A stretch of DNA of 64,000 nucleotides from Telmatospirillum sp. (GTDB lineage: Bacteria; Pseudomonadota; Alphaproteobacteria; CACIAM-22H2): the NCBI GenBank assembly GCA_020248985.1, contig JADCGL010000030.1, positions 62,001 through 126,000 on the forward strand, in the 5' to 3' direction. A program made the position numbers and the translations under genes. This document shows positions 54,722 through 63,800 of this stretch, in pieces. Under the pieces are notes generated by a model. It saw nothing but the letters and a program-made list of their open reading frames with translations. It made no database searches and was not told where the DNA came from. Position 1 is the first letter of the stretch. The number at the start of each line of letters is the position of its first letter.

Positions 54722-55921
54722 CTAGCGCTCCTTGAATGCGATGCGTTTGTTGTACCAGTTCATCAGCACGGAGATCGACAGGCTCACGGTCAAGTAAGCC
54801 GCCATGATCATCGCAATGCCTTCGATCGCCTGGCCGGTCTGATTGAGGGTCGTGTTGACGATCGACACGAGGTCGGGATAGCCGATCGCTACCGCCAGCG
54901 ACGAGTTTTTCGTGAGATTGAGGAACTGGCTCGTCATCGGCGGAATGATCACGCGCAAAGCCTGCGGCAGAATGACAAGCTGCAGCATGGGCCCGCGGCG
55001 CAAGCCCAGCGCCGAGGCCGCTTCGGTCTGGCCGTTCGGCACGGCGAGAATGCCCGCCCGCACGATCTCGGCAATGAAGCCGGCCGTGTAGGTGACAAGC
55101 CCGACCAGCAACGCCGCAAACTCGGGCGTCATCGTAAGGCCGCCCTGGAAATTGAAACCGCGCAGCACCGGCCAATCCATCGTCACCGGAGCACCGCCGA
55201 TCAGCCATACGACGAGCGGTCCGCCCGCGAGCAGGCCGATCGTGGCCAGCAGAACCGGAAACTGCTCGCCCGTCGCCGCCTGGCGCACGCGCGCCCAGCG
55301 CGCCATGAAATACGAAGCGACGATGGCGGCGAGGAAGGCAACGCCCATCCATGCATGAATCCAATGATCGGCAGGCACCGGGATCTTGACGCCGCGGTTC
55401 GACAGGAACACGCCAGGCAACGCCTCGATCGCCTGACGGGGCCCCGGCAGACTGTCCTGGAACATCGCCCACCAGAAAAACAGCTGCACCAGCAGCGGCA
55501 GATTGCGGATAAATTCGACGTAGGTCGAACACACGCCGGCCACGAGAACGTTCTTGGACAAGCGCCCGATGCCGATCAGCGTGCCCAATATCGTCGCCAG
55601 CACGATGCCGATCACGGCCACGCGCAGCGTGTTGAGAATGCCGACGAGGACGGCGCGCCCATAGGTGTCTTGCGGGCCGTACTCGATCATCGTCTCGCCG
55701 ATCGCGAAACCCGCCTCGCGCGACAGGAACGCCCAGCCCGTCGTGAAGCCGCGCGTGGCAAGGTTGGTCAGCGTGTTGGAGATCAGCCACCAGCCGCAAA
55801 AGCCGACGATTCCGACAACCACGACCTGCCAGAAAATTGCCCGGAACGTTGGATCGCTCAACGAAAAACGCATTGCGTTGTCGTCGTTGCGTCCACCGGA
55901 GCCTGCCGATTGACCGGCCAT
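54722..55921 (-). CDS. aapQ: General L-amino-acid ABC transporter permease AapQ
   Basis: 399-residue permease, partner of AapM. N-terminal span IFWQVVVVGIVGFCGWWLIS, the conserved YVEFIRNLPLLVQLFFWW and the EAA loop TEAASALGLRRGPMLQLVILP are visible. The start was placed at MAGQSAGSGG; the frame is open 34 codons further upstream into non-conserved sequence. A strong hairpin lies between it and aapJ and probably sets relative expression. Confidence 0.93.
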   Translation of the reverse strand: MAGQSAGSGGRNDDNAMRFSLSDPTFRAIFWQVVVVGIVGFCGWWLISNTLTNLATRGFTTGWAFLSREAGFAIGETMIEYGPQDTYGRAVLVGILNTLRVAVIGIVLATILGTLIGIGRLSKNVLVAGVCSTYVEFIRNLPLLVQLFFWWAMFQDSLPGPRQAIEALPGVFLSNRGVKIPVPADHWIHAWMGVAFLAAIVASYFMARWARVRQAATGEQFPVLLATIGLLAGGPLVVWLIGGAPVTMDWPVLRGFNFQGGLTMTPEFAALLVGLVTYTAGFIAEIVRAGILAVPNGQTEAASALGLRRGPMLQLVILPQALRVIIPPMTSQFLNLTKNSSLAVAIGYPDLVSIVNTTLNQTGQAIEGIAMIMAAYLTVSLSISVLMNWYNKRIAFKER

Positions 55922-56054
55922 CGCTCCACCCCTCTGTTCGCCGCAGCCCGGAAAAGGATTGCGACTGGTTACTGACTTTGCGGCTCTAACGACCGCTTTT
56001 TTAACATTCAAGAACCGGGCCAAACTTCGGATCGGCCACGGGTTTCGGCAATTC

Positions 56055-56085
56055 GGCGCCCGGGAGCGTTGGACTCCCGAGCGCC
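56055..56085 (-). other. Intercistronic hairpin between aapJ and aapQ
   Basis: In the transcript a 12-bp stem with one G-U pair (plus-strand GGCGCCCGGGAG at 56055-56066 with CTCCCGAGCGCC at 56074-56085) closes a 7-base loop, 17 bases after the aapJ stop. No T run follows, so it is not a classic terminator. Such hairpins after binding-protein genes protect the upstream message from 3' exonucleases or attenuate transcription, giving more binding protein than permease. Confidence 0.7.
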
Positions 56086-56102
56086 GACAGCCGGTCCCAA
56101 CC

Positions 56103-57131
56103 TTAGCGGATCGGCGGGCTGTACATCAGGCCGCCCTTGGTCCACAGGTTGTTCACGCCGCGCTCGATACCGAGCGGCGTGATGTTGCGTTCGAAGCTTT
56201 CAGCGTAGTTGCCGACTTGCTTGATGATGTTGTAGGCCCATTTGTTGTCGAGGCCGAGCATCGCACCCATACCGCCCGTGACACCCAGCACGCGCTGCGT
56301 GTTCGGATTGGTCGAGGTCATCAACGAGTCGACGTTGGCCGAAGTGATGCCGGATTCTTCGGCTTCGAGCATCGCGTAGTGCACCCAGCGCACGATGTCG
56401 CCCCAGCGCGCGTCGCCGTGGCGAACCGACGGGCCCAACGGCTCCTTCGAGATCACTTCCGGCAGGATCACATGGTCGGCCGGCACGGGCGTGCGCGAAG
56501 CGCGCACCGAAGCGAGACCCGAAATGTCGGTCGTGTAGGCGTCGCAGCGGCCGGCGAGATACGCGGCAACGTTCTCTTCTTCGCGCTCGATGACGACGGG
56601 CGTGAAGCGGATGTTGTTGGCGCGGAAATAGTCGGCGAGGTTGAGTTCGGTCGTCGTGCCCGGCTGCACGCAGATCGTGGCGCCGTTGAGCTCCTTGGCG
56701 CTCTTCACGTTCAGCGACTTCTTCACCATGAAGCCCTGGCCGTCGTAGAAATTGACGCCCGTGAATTCGAGGCCGAGCGAGGTGTCGCGTGACAGCGTCC
56801 AGGTCGTGTTGCGCACGAGCAGGTCGACTTCGCCCGACTGCAGTGCGGTGAAGCGCTGCTGTGCCGTCAACGCCGTGTAGCGCACCTTGGTCGCGTCGCC
56901 GAAGATGGCGGCGGCAACGGCGCGGCAAACATCGACGTCGAGACCGGCCCACACGCCCTGGGCGTTGGGCAGGCCGAAGCCGGCCACGTTGCCGTTCGCA
57001 CCGCACTGCAGGAAGCCACGTGCCTTGATGGCGTCGAGCGTGGGCGAGGTGGCCGTCTGCTGCGCCATGGCGGGCAGCGACGCGGCGACGGCGACGAACG
57101 CCGAAGCGAAAAGAAGAGCTTTGGTTTTCAT
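56103..57131 (-). CDS. aapJ: General L-amino-acid ABC transporter substrate-binding protein
   Basis: 342-residue periplasmic binding protein. Signal peptide MKTKALLFASAFVAVAASLPAMAQ (in part: AVAASLPAMAQ). The ligand domain starts LDAIKARGFLQCGANGNVAGF and includes AGLDVDVCRAVAAAIFGD, FTALQSGEVDLLVRNTTWTL, and the second lobe GATICVQPGTTTELNL. The ending ERGVNNLWTKGGLMYSPPIR is characteristic of AapJ. It is the first gene of the aap operon and is read away from metC. Confidence 0.95.
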   Translation of the reverse strand: MKTKALLFASAFVAVAASLPAMAQQTATSPTLDAIKARGFLQCGANGNVAGFGLPNAQGVWAGLDVDVCRAVAAAIFGDATKVRYTALTAQQRFTALQSGEVDLLVRNTTWTLSRDTSLGLEFTGVNFYDGQGFMVKKSLNVKSAKELNGATICVQPGTTTELNLADYFRANNIRFTPVVIEREEENVAAYLAGRCDAYTTDISGLASVRASRTPVPADHVILPEVISKEPLGPSVRHGDARWGDIVRWVHYAMLEAEESGITSANVDSLMTSTNPNTQRVLGVTGGMGAMLGLDNKWAYNIIKQVGNYAESFERNITPLGIERGVNNLWTKGGLMYSPPIR

Positions 57132-57368
57132 TCGAGAGGCACTCCCTATGGGGTCAGGATTCGGTCGAGCTTGAAAACGAGAAAAGCGGTCGGTCGAACG
57201 GACGCCGACGGCCCCCCTCCCTCAATCGCGCGACGCTAACATGGTGTCCGGATGCGCCTCAATCGTTTTGTATGGAGACACCGGGGGTTATGGCCCTGCG
57301 CCGATACGATGGCTATAGTCGGAGGTGAACAGCGTCTGTCTCCATCTTCCACAGCAAGCGTGAGAATC

Positions 57369-58550
57369 ATGAAATCCGACACGAAAGTGACGACCCTTGG
57401 ACGCGATCCCGAGGCCAATTTCGGCGTCGTCAACCCGCCCGTCTACCACGCCTCGACCATTCTGTTCCCGAGCCTCGAGGCGTACGACGCCGCGCAAAAA
57501 ATCAAAACCAAGAACCAGATGCGGTATGGCCGCTACGGCACGCCTACAACCTTTGCGCTGCAAGATGCGATCGCCGAGCTTGAGGGCGGCTATGCGTGTT
57601 TTGCCGTGGGTTCGGGGGCTGCCGCCGTACTGTCGGTCTTAATGGCTTTCACGAAAGCGGGCGACCATGTGCTGTGCGTGGACAGCGCCTACGGCCCCAC
57701 GCGCCAAGCCTGCAACACGATACTGAAGCGCTACGGCGTCGAGACCACCTACTACGATCCCGCGATCGGTGCTGGGATCGCCGATCTCATTCGGCCCAAC
57801 ACGACCTTGTGCATGATGGAATCGCCGGGTTCGGTGACGTTCGAGGTGCAAGACGTGCCGGCGATCGCCGCCGCGTGCCAGGCACGCGGCGTTGCGACTG
57901 CCATCGACAATACCTGGGCGACACCGCTCTATTTCCGTCCGCTCGAACACGGCGTGGACGTGTCGATCATGGCGGCGACCAAATACATCGTCGGCCACTC
58001 GGACGTGATGATGGGCGTGATCAGCGTGCGCACGCAGGCGATCTACGATGCCGTGCGCCCGACGGTCGACACGCTTGCCGCCCCGAGCGGCCCGGACGAC
58101 CAGTATCTCGCCATGCGCGGCTTGCGCACGATGGCGCTGCGCCTCAAGCAGCACCACCAGACCGGCCTTACCCTCGCGCGCTGGTTCCAGGCGCAACCGG
58201 AAGTCACGCGCGTGATGCACCCGGCCCTGCCCGGAGATCCTTCGCATTCGCTCTGGCAGCGCGACTTTTCGGGGGCGAGCGGCCTCTTCGGCTTCGTCAT
58301 GAAGCCCGTGGCACGCAAGGCGCTTGCCGCCCTCATCGACGATCTCGAGTTGTTCGGCCTCGGCGCTTCTTGGGGCGGTTTCGAGAGCCTCATCCTGCCG
58401 CAGGATATTCGCGCCGGCCGCACCGCAGCGCCGTGGACGGACCCTGGCCAGATCGTGCGCATCCATGCCGGCCTCGAAGCACCCGAAGATTTGATCGCCG
58501 ATCTCGAACGCGGCTTTGCGCGCCTGCGCAAGGCCGTGGCCGCGGGCTAG
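57369..58550 (+). CDS. metC: Cystathionine beta-lyase
   Basis: 393-residue Cys/Met-metabolism PLP enzyme. PLP Lys is in SIMAATKYIVGHSDVMMG, with MRYGRYGTPTTFALQDAIAELEGG, VDSAYGPTRQAC and FGLGASWGGFESLILPQ as family segments. The last segment and the overall length favour cystathionine beta-lyase, which gives homocysteine for methionine synthesis. The start was set at MKSDTKVTTLG; the frame extends upstream. No SAM riboswitch was recognised in the 237-bp gap to aapJ. hisI follows ten bases later. Confidence 0.9.
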   Translation: MKSDTKVTTLGRDPEANFGVVNPPVYHASTILFPSLEAYDAAQKIKTKNQMRYGRYGTPTTFALQDAIAELEGGYACFAVGSGAAAVLSVLMAFTKAGDHVLCVDSAYGPTRQACNTILKRYGVETTYYDPAIGAGIADLIRPNTTLCMMESPGSVTFEVQDVPAIAAACQARGVATAIDNTWATPLYFRPLEHGVDVSIMAATKYIVGHSDVMMGVISVRTQAIYDAVRPTVDTLAAPSGPDDQYLAMRGLRTMALRLKQHHQTGLTLARWFQAQPEVTRVMHPALPGDPSHSLWQRDFSGASGLFGFVMKPVARKALAALIDDLELFGLGASWGGFESLILPQDIRAGRTAAPWTDPGQIVRIHAGLEAPEDLIADLERGFARLRKAVAAG

Positions 58551-58559
58551 CAGCGGGCA

Positions 58560-58955
58560 ATGGACGCCGCCATCGAATCGCTGCTGGCCGAGATCGCTTT
58601 CGACGGGCAAGGCCTCGTCGTTGCCATCGCCCAACAGCACGACACCGGCGAAATCCTGATGGTCGCCTACATGAACCGGGAGGCCGTGCGCGAGACGCTT
58701 GCGACCGGCACGGCCTGCTATTGGTCGCGCAGCCGCATGCGACTGTGGCGCAAAGGCGAAAGCTCGGGCCAGAGCCAGCGCCTGGTCGAACTGCGCGTGG
58801 ATTGCGACGGCGACGCGCTGCTCGTGCGCGTCGACCAGACCGGCGTTGCGTGCCACACGGGGCGCCGCGACTGCTTTTTCCGTGTCTTGCGCGACGGCAA
58901 GTGGGTCGTCGACAAACCGGTTCTCGTCGATCCGGACAAACTCTATGGCGGCTAA
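58560..58955 (+). CDS. hisI: Phosphoribosyl-AMP cyclohydrolase
   Basis: 131-residue zinc enzyme opening the purine ring in histidine synthesis. Conserved parts are [40 protein letters not shown], and [17 protein letters not shown] with [14 protein letters not shown], which together hold the three metal-binding Cys. It lacks the HisE domain, which should be a separate gene. It overlaps the ModE-type gene by 11 bases. Confidence 0.95.
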   Translation: MDAAIESLLAEIAFDGQGLVVAIAQQHDTGEILMVAYMNREAVRETLATGTACYWSRSRMRLWRKGESSGQSQRLVELRVDCDGDALLVRVDQTGVACHTGRRDCFFRVLRDGKWVVDKPVLVDPDKLYGG

Positions 58956-59334
58956 ACCACGCGCAACCGCACAAAAGCCGCCCAAAAGCGCGCCGCGCTT
59001 GCGTATCCTCATGGGCGAGGCGATCGCAGTCGGCCCGGGCAAAGCGGATCTGCTCGCCGCGATCGCAGCCGAAGGATCGATTTCCGCAGCCGCACGCACG
59101 ATGGGCATGAGCTATCGCCGCGCGTGGCTACTGGTGGACGAACTCAATCGCGTTTTTGTGGGTCCGGTCGTCGTCAGCGAGACTGGCGGCCGCCGCGGCG
59201 GCGGCGCGGTTTTGACGGCCCTTGGCCAGGAGATCTTACAGCGCTACCGTGCGATGGAAGAGCGAGCCGCGGCAAGCGTTGCCGAGGATATCCGGGCATT
59301 CGGCACCCTTCTTCATGGAAAAACATATAGCTGA
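58945..59334 (+). CDS. ModE-type winged-helix regulator without molybdate-binding domain
   Basis: 129-residue DNA-binding protein. The winged helix reads [36 protein letters not shown] (helix-turn-helix around [18 protein letters not shown]), followed by [18 protein letters not shown]. This matches the N-terminal domain of ModE, but the C-terminal TOBE molbindin part is absent, so it cannot sense molybdate by the known route. Single-domain forms of this kind occur in alphaproteobacteria, often near molybdenum genes; none is seen here. It overlaps hisI by 11 bases. Confidence 0.85.
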   Translation: MAAKPRATAQKPPKSAPRLRILMGEAIAVGPGKADLLAAIAAEGSISAAARTMGMSYRRAWLLVDELNRVFVGPVVVSETGGRRGGGAVLTALGQEILQRYRAMEERAAASVAEDIRAFGTLLHGKTYS

Positions 59335-59372
59335 CAGTTGTTTGCGCCCCCATGGGCATCTCGCCGTGCATT

Positions 59373-59419
59373 CTATGAAAATGCTTGCATCCGTGGAACT
59401 CGAGAGCTATATTTCATAG
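59373..59419. promoter_or_regulatory. Spaced inverted repeat CTATGAAA/TTTCATAG
   Basis: CTATGAAA (59373-59380) and TTTCATAG (59412-59419) are exact inverted copies separated by 31 bases, in the gap after the ModE-type gene and before the next ORF. The centre-to-centre spacing is 39 bp, close to 3.7 turns. They may be two half-sites for a regulator or a weak hairpin. The function is unknown. Confidence 0.35.
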
Positions 59420-59475
59420 TAACTACGGATCGGTCGAAGACCGTCCGAATTTGGCAGTCAGAAGGACCGTCATCC

Positions 59476-59919
59476 ATGGTGGCAATCGCGCCACTCACCG
59501 CTGGGTCGCCTGCGCCGGGATTTGTCCGGCCGACAGCGACCGTGCAAGCGCAAGGAAGTCAGGCACCGTCGAATACCGCGACGGGGAATGCCTCGGTTGC
59601 GCCTGCAGCCTCGCCGGCGGTTTCGATTTCGATTGGCGGCGGCGCAGCGTCGTCGGCCATTGCCGACCAGGTCCGGTCCGAGCTTATCAACAGCAGCCGT
59701 GCGCTCGCCGCCGGCGGCGAACCGTCGGCAGGCAACGGGCGCCCGCCGGCAGCTTTGCCGACCCCGCCATATTCTCAGAATGTCGGGCTTTACGACAATT
59801 CGACGCGCGTTTTTGTTGATATCGTGCTTTCTGGCGATTCCGGCAAGCGTGTCGCACGCGTGTTTGGAACGCCGCCGCCGCCGAAACCGAAAGAAGAGCC
59901 TGTCGATATCGTGGCGTAA
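59476..59919 (+). CDS. Hypothetical Ala/Pro/Ser-rich protein, FlaG-like C-terminus possible
   Basis: 147-residue protein with a low-complexity Ala/Ser/Pro-rich N-terminal 100 residues and no signal peptide. The C-terminal part NSTRVFVDIVLSGDSGKRVARVFGTPPPP has the alternating hydrophobic pattern seen in FlaG-type flagellar proteins (a strand, a G-K turn and a second strand), but the match is weak. Start ATG at 59476 follows GGAC; the frame is open upstream. The family is not recognised with confidence. Confidence 0.55.
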   Translation: MVAIAPLTAGSPAPGFVRPTATVQAQGSQAPSNTATGNASVAPAASPAVSISIGGGAASSAIADQVRSELINSSRALAAGGEPSAGNGRPPAALPTPPYSQNVGLYDNSTRVFVDIVLSGDSGKRVARVFGTPPPPKPKEEPVDIVA

Positions 59920-60005
59920 CGGCAGTTTTTGCGATTTCTTCGCAAGACATCGGCGTTGCTTTTCGATTAACGTGCAGCGTGATCAGTCGTTAAATCGAAG
60001 CCGCG

Positions 60006-60335
60006 ATGAACGAGTTTGGCGATACCCTCAACAGTCTGGACGCCGTCGGCCCTGAAAAGGCGCTCGGTGTTTTCGTAGCGGCCGTTCGCGCGGCCGTCCC
60101 CGACGCGCCGGCCTGCTATTTCGATCTCATGGCGGCCGAGGGTGCCGAACGACGCAAACTGCAGCGCCAATGCGAAACGCATTTCAATACGCTGTCGATC
60201 GAACTGCGCAAGACGATCCGCGGCAACGCGATCGCCAGAGCACAGGAGATTGTGCAAAGCCCGTTCGAGCGCCTGGCTGCCACAATGAGCGCTTCGCTCG
60301 AGCAGACCAGTCTCGACGATCTGTTTCCGAAGTGA
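60006..60335 (+). CDS. Hypothetical protein, 109 residues
   Basis: Soluble, mostly helical protein (MNEFGDTLNSLDAVGPEKALGV...). It has a segment with PDAPACYFDLMAAEGAERRK and ends LEQTSLDDLFPK. No motif, signal peptide or membrane span. The ATG at 60006 was taken as start; no Shine-Dalgarno is obvious. It lies just upstream of the convergent tRNA-Arg. GC-rich third positions fit coding. Confidence 0.55.
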   Translation: MNEFGDTLNSLDAVGPEKALGVFVAAVRAAVPDAPACYFDLMAAEGAERRKLQRQCETHFNTLSIELRKTIRGNAIARAQEIVQSPFERLAATMSASLEQTSLDDLFPK

Positions 60336-60352
60336 AGGGCCGAAGCCGCTGT

Positions 60353-60429
60353 TGGCGAGCCCAGCTGGATTCGAACCAGCGACCTACAGCTTAGAAGGCT
60401 GTTGCTCTATCCAGCTGAGCTATGGGCCC
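60353..60429 (-). tRNA. tRNA-Arg (anticodon TCT)
   Basis: A complete cloverleaf on the minus strand. The acceptor stem GGGCCCA pairs with TGGGCTC, the D arm contains GCTCAGCTGGATAGAGC, the anticodon stem ACAGC/GCTGT holds loop CTTCTAA (anticodon TCT at 60393-60395), and the T arm is CTGGTTCGAATCCAG. Discriminator G and an encoded CCA end at 60353. It reads AGA codons, rare in this GC-rich genome. It lies 12 bases after the complex I accessory gene. Confidence 0.93.
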
Positions 60430-60441
60430 GCATCTTGGCAA

Positions 60442-60741
60442 TCAGCGAACGCGATCGTATTTGAAATTGTCGGCGTAGGCTTTGGGACGAATGCGCGACG
60501 CTTGCGGCACGCCGAGTTCGACCGCAATGCCGTGATGTTGGGCGTAGGCGAGCGCTTCTTCCTGGGTCGCGAAACGCAGCTGCACTTGGCCCGACGTATC
60601 GGTTGAGCCGGCCCAGCCCATCAGCGCGTCGGGGCGCTTGGCGGCACCCGGCTCGAACTCGAGCACCCAGGCATGGGTCTTGGCGCGCCCGGATTGCATG
60701 GCGGTTTTGGCGGGCTTGTAGACGCGCGCAGGCTTGTCCAT
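60442..60741 (-). CDS. NDUFS4-like complex I accessory subunit
   Basis: 99-residue protein matching the ETC complex I subunit conserved region (mitochondrial NDUFS4/18 kDa type), an alphaproteobacterial supernumerary subunit of NADH-quinone oxidoreductase. Family marks are ARVYKPAKTAMQSGRAKTHA, WVLEFEPG, DALMGWAGSTDTSGQVQLRF, EEALAYAQHHGIAVEL and the end PKAYADNFKYDRVR. Start at MDKPARVYK; the frame extends 27 codons upstream without homology. It is read in the same direction as the RTX gene 98 bases upstream, but probably from its own promoter. Confidence 0.9.
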   Translation of the reverse strand: MDKPARVYKPAKTAMQSGRAKTHAWVLEFEPGAAKRPDALMGWAGSTDTSGQVQLRFATQEEALAYAQHHGIAVELGVPQASRIRPKAYADNFKYDRVR

Positions 60742-60769
60742 CTCGGATCCTCGGATGCGGCCTCGAAGC

Positions 60770-60822
60770 GACGGTGCACCGCACCGTCCACGCCCTTCTA
60801 TACCAGAAAGCCGCCGAGTCAA
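60770..60822 (-). promoter_or_regulatory. Promoter-like elements and hairpin upstream of the complex I gene
   Basis: On the minus strand TTGACT (60817-60822) is followed after a short 14-base spacer by TATAGA (60797-60802). Below that lies GACGGTGC-ggt-GCACCGTC (60770-60788), a perfect 8-bp hairpin in the expected leader. The spacer is shorter than usual, so the promoter call is tentative; the hairpin could also affect readthrough from the RTX gene. Confidence 0.35.
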
Positions 60823-60839
60823 GACAGAGCCGAAGCGCC

Positions 60840-63800
60840 TCAGAAGTAGATAAAGGCGCCGTCCGAGTCCATGGTCGAAAGACCTGCGACCGATTGACCC
60901 AAAATCGTAACCGAGTTGCCGCTGCCCAGATTGATCACCAGATTTCCGCCGACGTCGCTCGCGGCATTCGTCACATCGGTGATCGTTGCGAAGCTCGGAT
61001 AGATCAGCAAGTTGATCTTGTCGCCGGACGCGTAGTCCACGATCGTGTCGGCCCCCGCGGACAACAAGAATGTGTCGTTGCCCGCACCCCCGGTCATGCG
61101 GTCGCTGCCGCCCTCGCCGTTCAGCACATCGTTGCCGTCGCCGCCCGTGATGGTGTCGTTGCCGGCCCCGCTGCTGATGCGCACGCCGACGCTGCCGGTC
61201 ACGGCGATCGTGTCGTTGCCGGCACCCGAGACGATCGTTTCGACGTTCGAAACGGTCACGGTATTGGCCGAGCTTGCAAGCGTGAGCCGGGCGTTGCCGT
61301 CGCCAAGATCGACCGTACCGCTGGTGAGAGAGCTGCCCCGCGTAACCGTGTCGTTGCCGGAATCGCCGACGATGGTTTCGATGTTGGTGAGCGTGACCGT
61401 GTTGTTGCCGTTGAACAGCGTCAGGCTGTCGTTGCCGGTGCCCAGATTGAAGGTCTGGCCGCCGGTGAAGGCCGCCCCCAGCGTCACGTTGTCGCTGCCG
61501 GTGCCGCCGACCAGCGTTTCGACGTTCGTGACGGTCAGCGTATTGGTGAAATTGCCGAGCGCCAGGCGATCGCTGCCGGCTCCCAGATCCACAAGACCCG
61601 CCGTGATCGCCGTCGACAGCACAATCGAGTCGTTTCCGGCCAAGCCGGTCAGCGTTTCGACGTTCGAAATCGAGATCGTGTTGGCGCCGTTGAAAAGGAT
61701 GAGTTGGTCGTTGCCGGCGCCGAGATCAACGAGCCCGCTCGTGCGCGCACTGCCGAGCGACACCGTATCGTCGCCCGTGCCGCCGATGACGGTCTCGATG
61801 TTGATCACGGTGATCGAGTTGCCGCCGTCCGCCAGGGTGAGGCGATCGTTGCCCGCTGCAAGGTCGATCGTCTCGCCCGCCGTGTAGGTGGTTCCAAGCG
61901 TGATGTTGTCGGCGTTGGTGCCACCGATCAGCACTTCGACGTTAATGAGCGTCAGCGTATTGGCGAAATTTCCCAGGATCAGCCGGTCGGTCCCTGCCCC
62001 GAGATCGATGGTGCCCGAGGTGATCGTCGAACCGAGTGTGACCGTATCAGCGCCGAGGCCGCCAATGATCGTCTCGATGTTGGTGAGCGTCACCGTGTTG
62101 CCGGTGTCGGCGAGCGTGAGCCGGTCGCTGCCGGTTCCGAGGTTGAATGTCTCGCCGCCCGTGAACGACGCGCCGAACGTCACATCGTCGGCACCCGTGC
62201 CGCCGATGACCGTTTCGACGTTGATGACCGTGACGGTATTCGTGAAATTGCCGAGCACCAAGCGGTCGCTGCCGCCGGCCAAATCGATGGTGCCGTTGGT
62301 GATGCCGGCCCCCAGCACGATCGTGTCGTTGCCGGCTGCGGCCGTAATTGTCTCGACGTTGACGATGGTCAGCGTGTTGTTGCCATTGAACAGCACGAGG
62401 TTGTCGTTGCCCGCACCCAGATCGATGGTGCCGCTGCTACGCGCCGTCCCCATCGTGACCGTGTCGTCACCCGAACCGCCGATGATCGTCTCGATATTGG
62501 TGACCGTGAGCGTGTTGCCGCCAGCCGCAAGCGTCAGTCGGTCCGAGCCCGCGCCGAGATCGACCGTTTCGCCGGCCGTCAATGCGCTGCCCAGCGCGAT
62601 CGTGTCGGAATTAGCGCCGCCGACGATCACTTCGACGTTCACGATCGTGAGATTGTTGACAAAATTGCTCAAGATTAGGCGGTCTGCACCATCGCCCAGA
62701 TCGATGGTGCCGCTCGACACGCCGGTGCCGAGCGTCACCGTATCGGTTGAGATCCCACCAACGATGGTCTCAATGTTCGCAACAGTGATCGTGTTGGCGT
62801 AGTCGCCGAGGATCAGGCGGTCGTTGCCGGTTCCCAGATTGAAACTTTCTCCGCCAGCAAAGGCGGCGCCCAGCGTAACCGTGTCGGCAGCCGTTCCGCC
62901 GACGACTGTTTCGATGTTCAGCACCGTGACGGTGTTGGCGAAGTTGCCCAAGGCAAGACGGTCGGTTCCCGCCGCAAGATCGATCGTACCGTCGGTGAGC
63001 TGCGTGGCGAAAGCGATCGTGTCGTTGCCCGCAGCAGCGGTGACAGTCTCGATATTGGCGAGCGTGATCGTGTTGTTGCCGTTGAACAGGATGAGATTGT
63101 CGTTGCCTGCCGCGAGATCGACGGTGCCGGTCGTGCGCACCGTTCCAAGCGTGACGGTGTCGTCGCCCGAACCGCCGATGATGGTTTCGATATTGACGAT
63201 CGTGATCGTGTTGCCGCCGGCCGCGAGTGTCAGGCGGTCCGCGCCGTTGCCGAGATCGATGGTCTCGCCGGCCGTGTAGGCCGTGCCGAGGGTCACATTG
63301 TCGCCGCTCGTCCCACCGGTCAGAACTTCGACATTGATGATCGTCAGCGTGTTCGAGAAATTGCCCAGAACCAGCGTGTCGGTACCGCCGCCCAGATCGA
63401 TGGTACCGCTTGTGATCGCGTTGCCAAGCGTCACCGTATCTGCCGCAAGCCCGCCGACGATCGTCTCGATATTGACGAGCGTCACGCTATTGCCGGTGTC
63501 GGCCAGCGCCAGACGGTCGTTGCCTGCACCGAGATTGAAAGTTTCGCCCGCGTTATAGGAGGCGCCCAACGTGACGTCGTCGGTGCCGGTACCGCCGACC
63601 AGCGTTTCGATGTTGATGACGGTGAGCGTGTTCGTGAAATTGCCCAGCGTCAGCCGGTCGTTGCCCCCTGCAAGGTCGATCGTGCCGTTCGTGATGCCCG
63701 TCGACAGCGTGATCGTGTCGTTGCCGGCATTGGCCGTGATCGTCTCGACGTTGGCGATCGTGAGCGTATTGTTGGCGTTGGCGAGGATCAGCGTGTCGTT

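Noticed and set aside
53606-55975. 789-codon plus-strand open frame across aapM and aapQ
   Set aside because: Antisense to two permeases; composition rich in His, Gln, Asp and Arg is that of a complement of hydrophobic codons.
57132-57368. Riboswitch upstream of metC, such as SAM-II
   Set aside because: I could not find the conserved SAM-II core or another known aptamer in the gap; nothing to support it.
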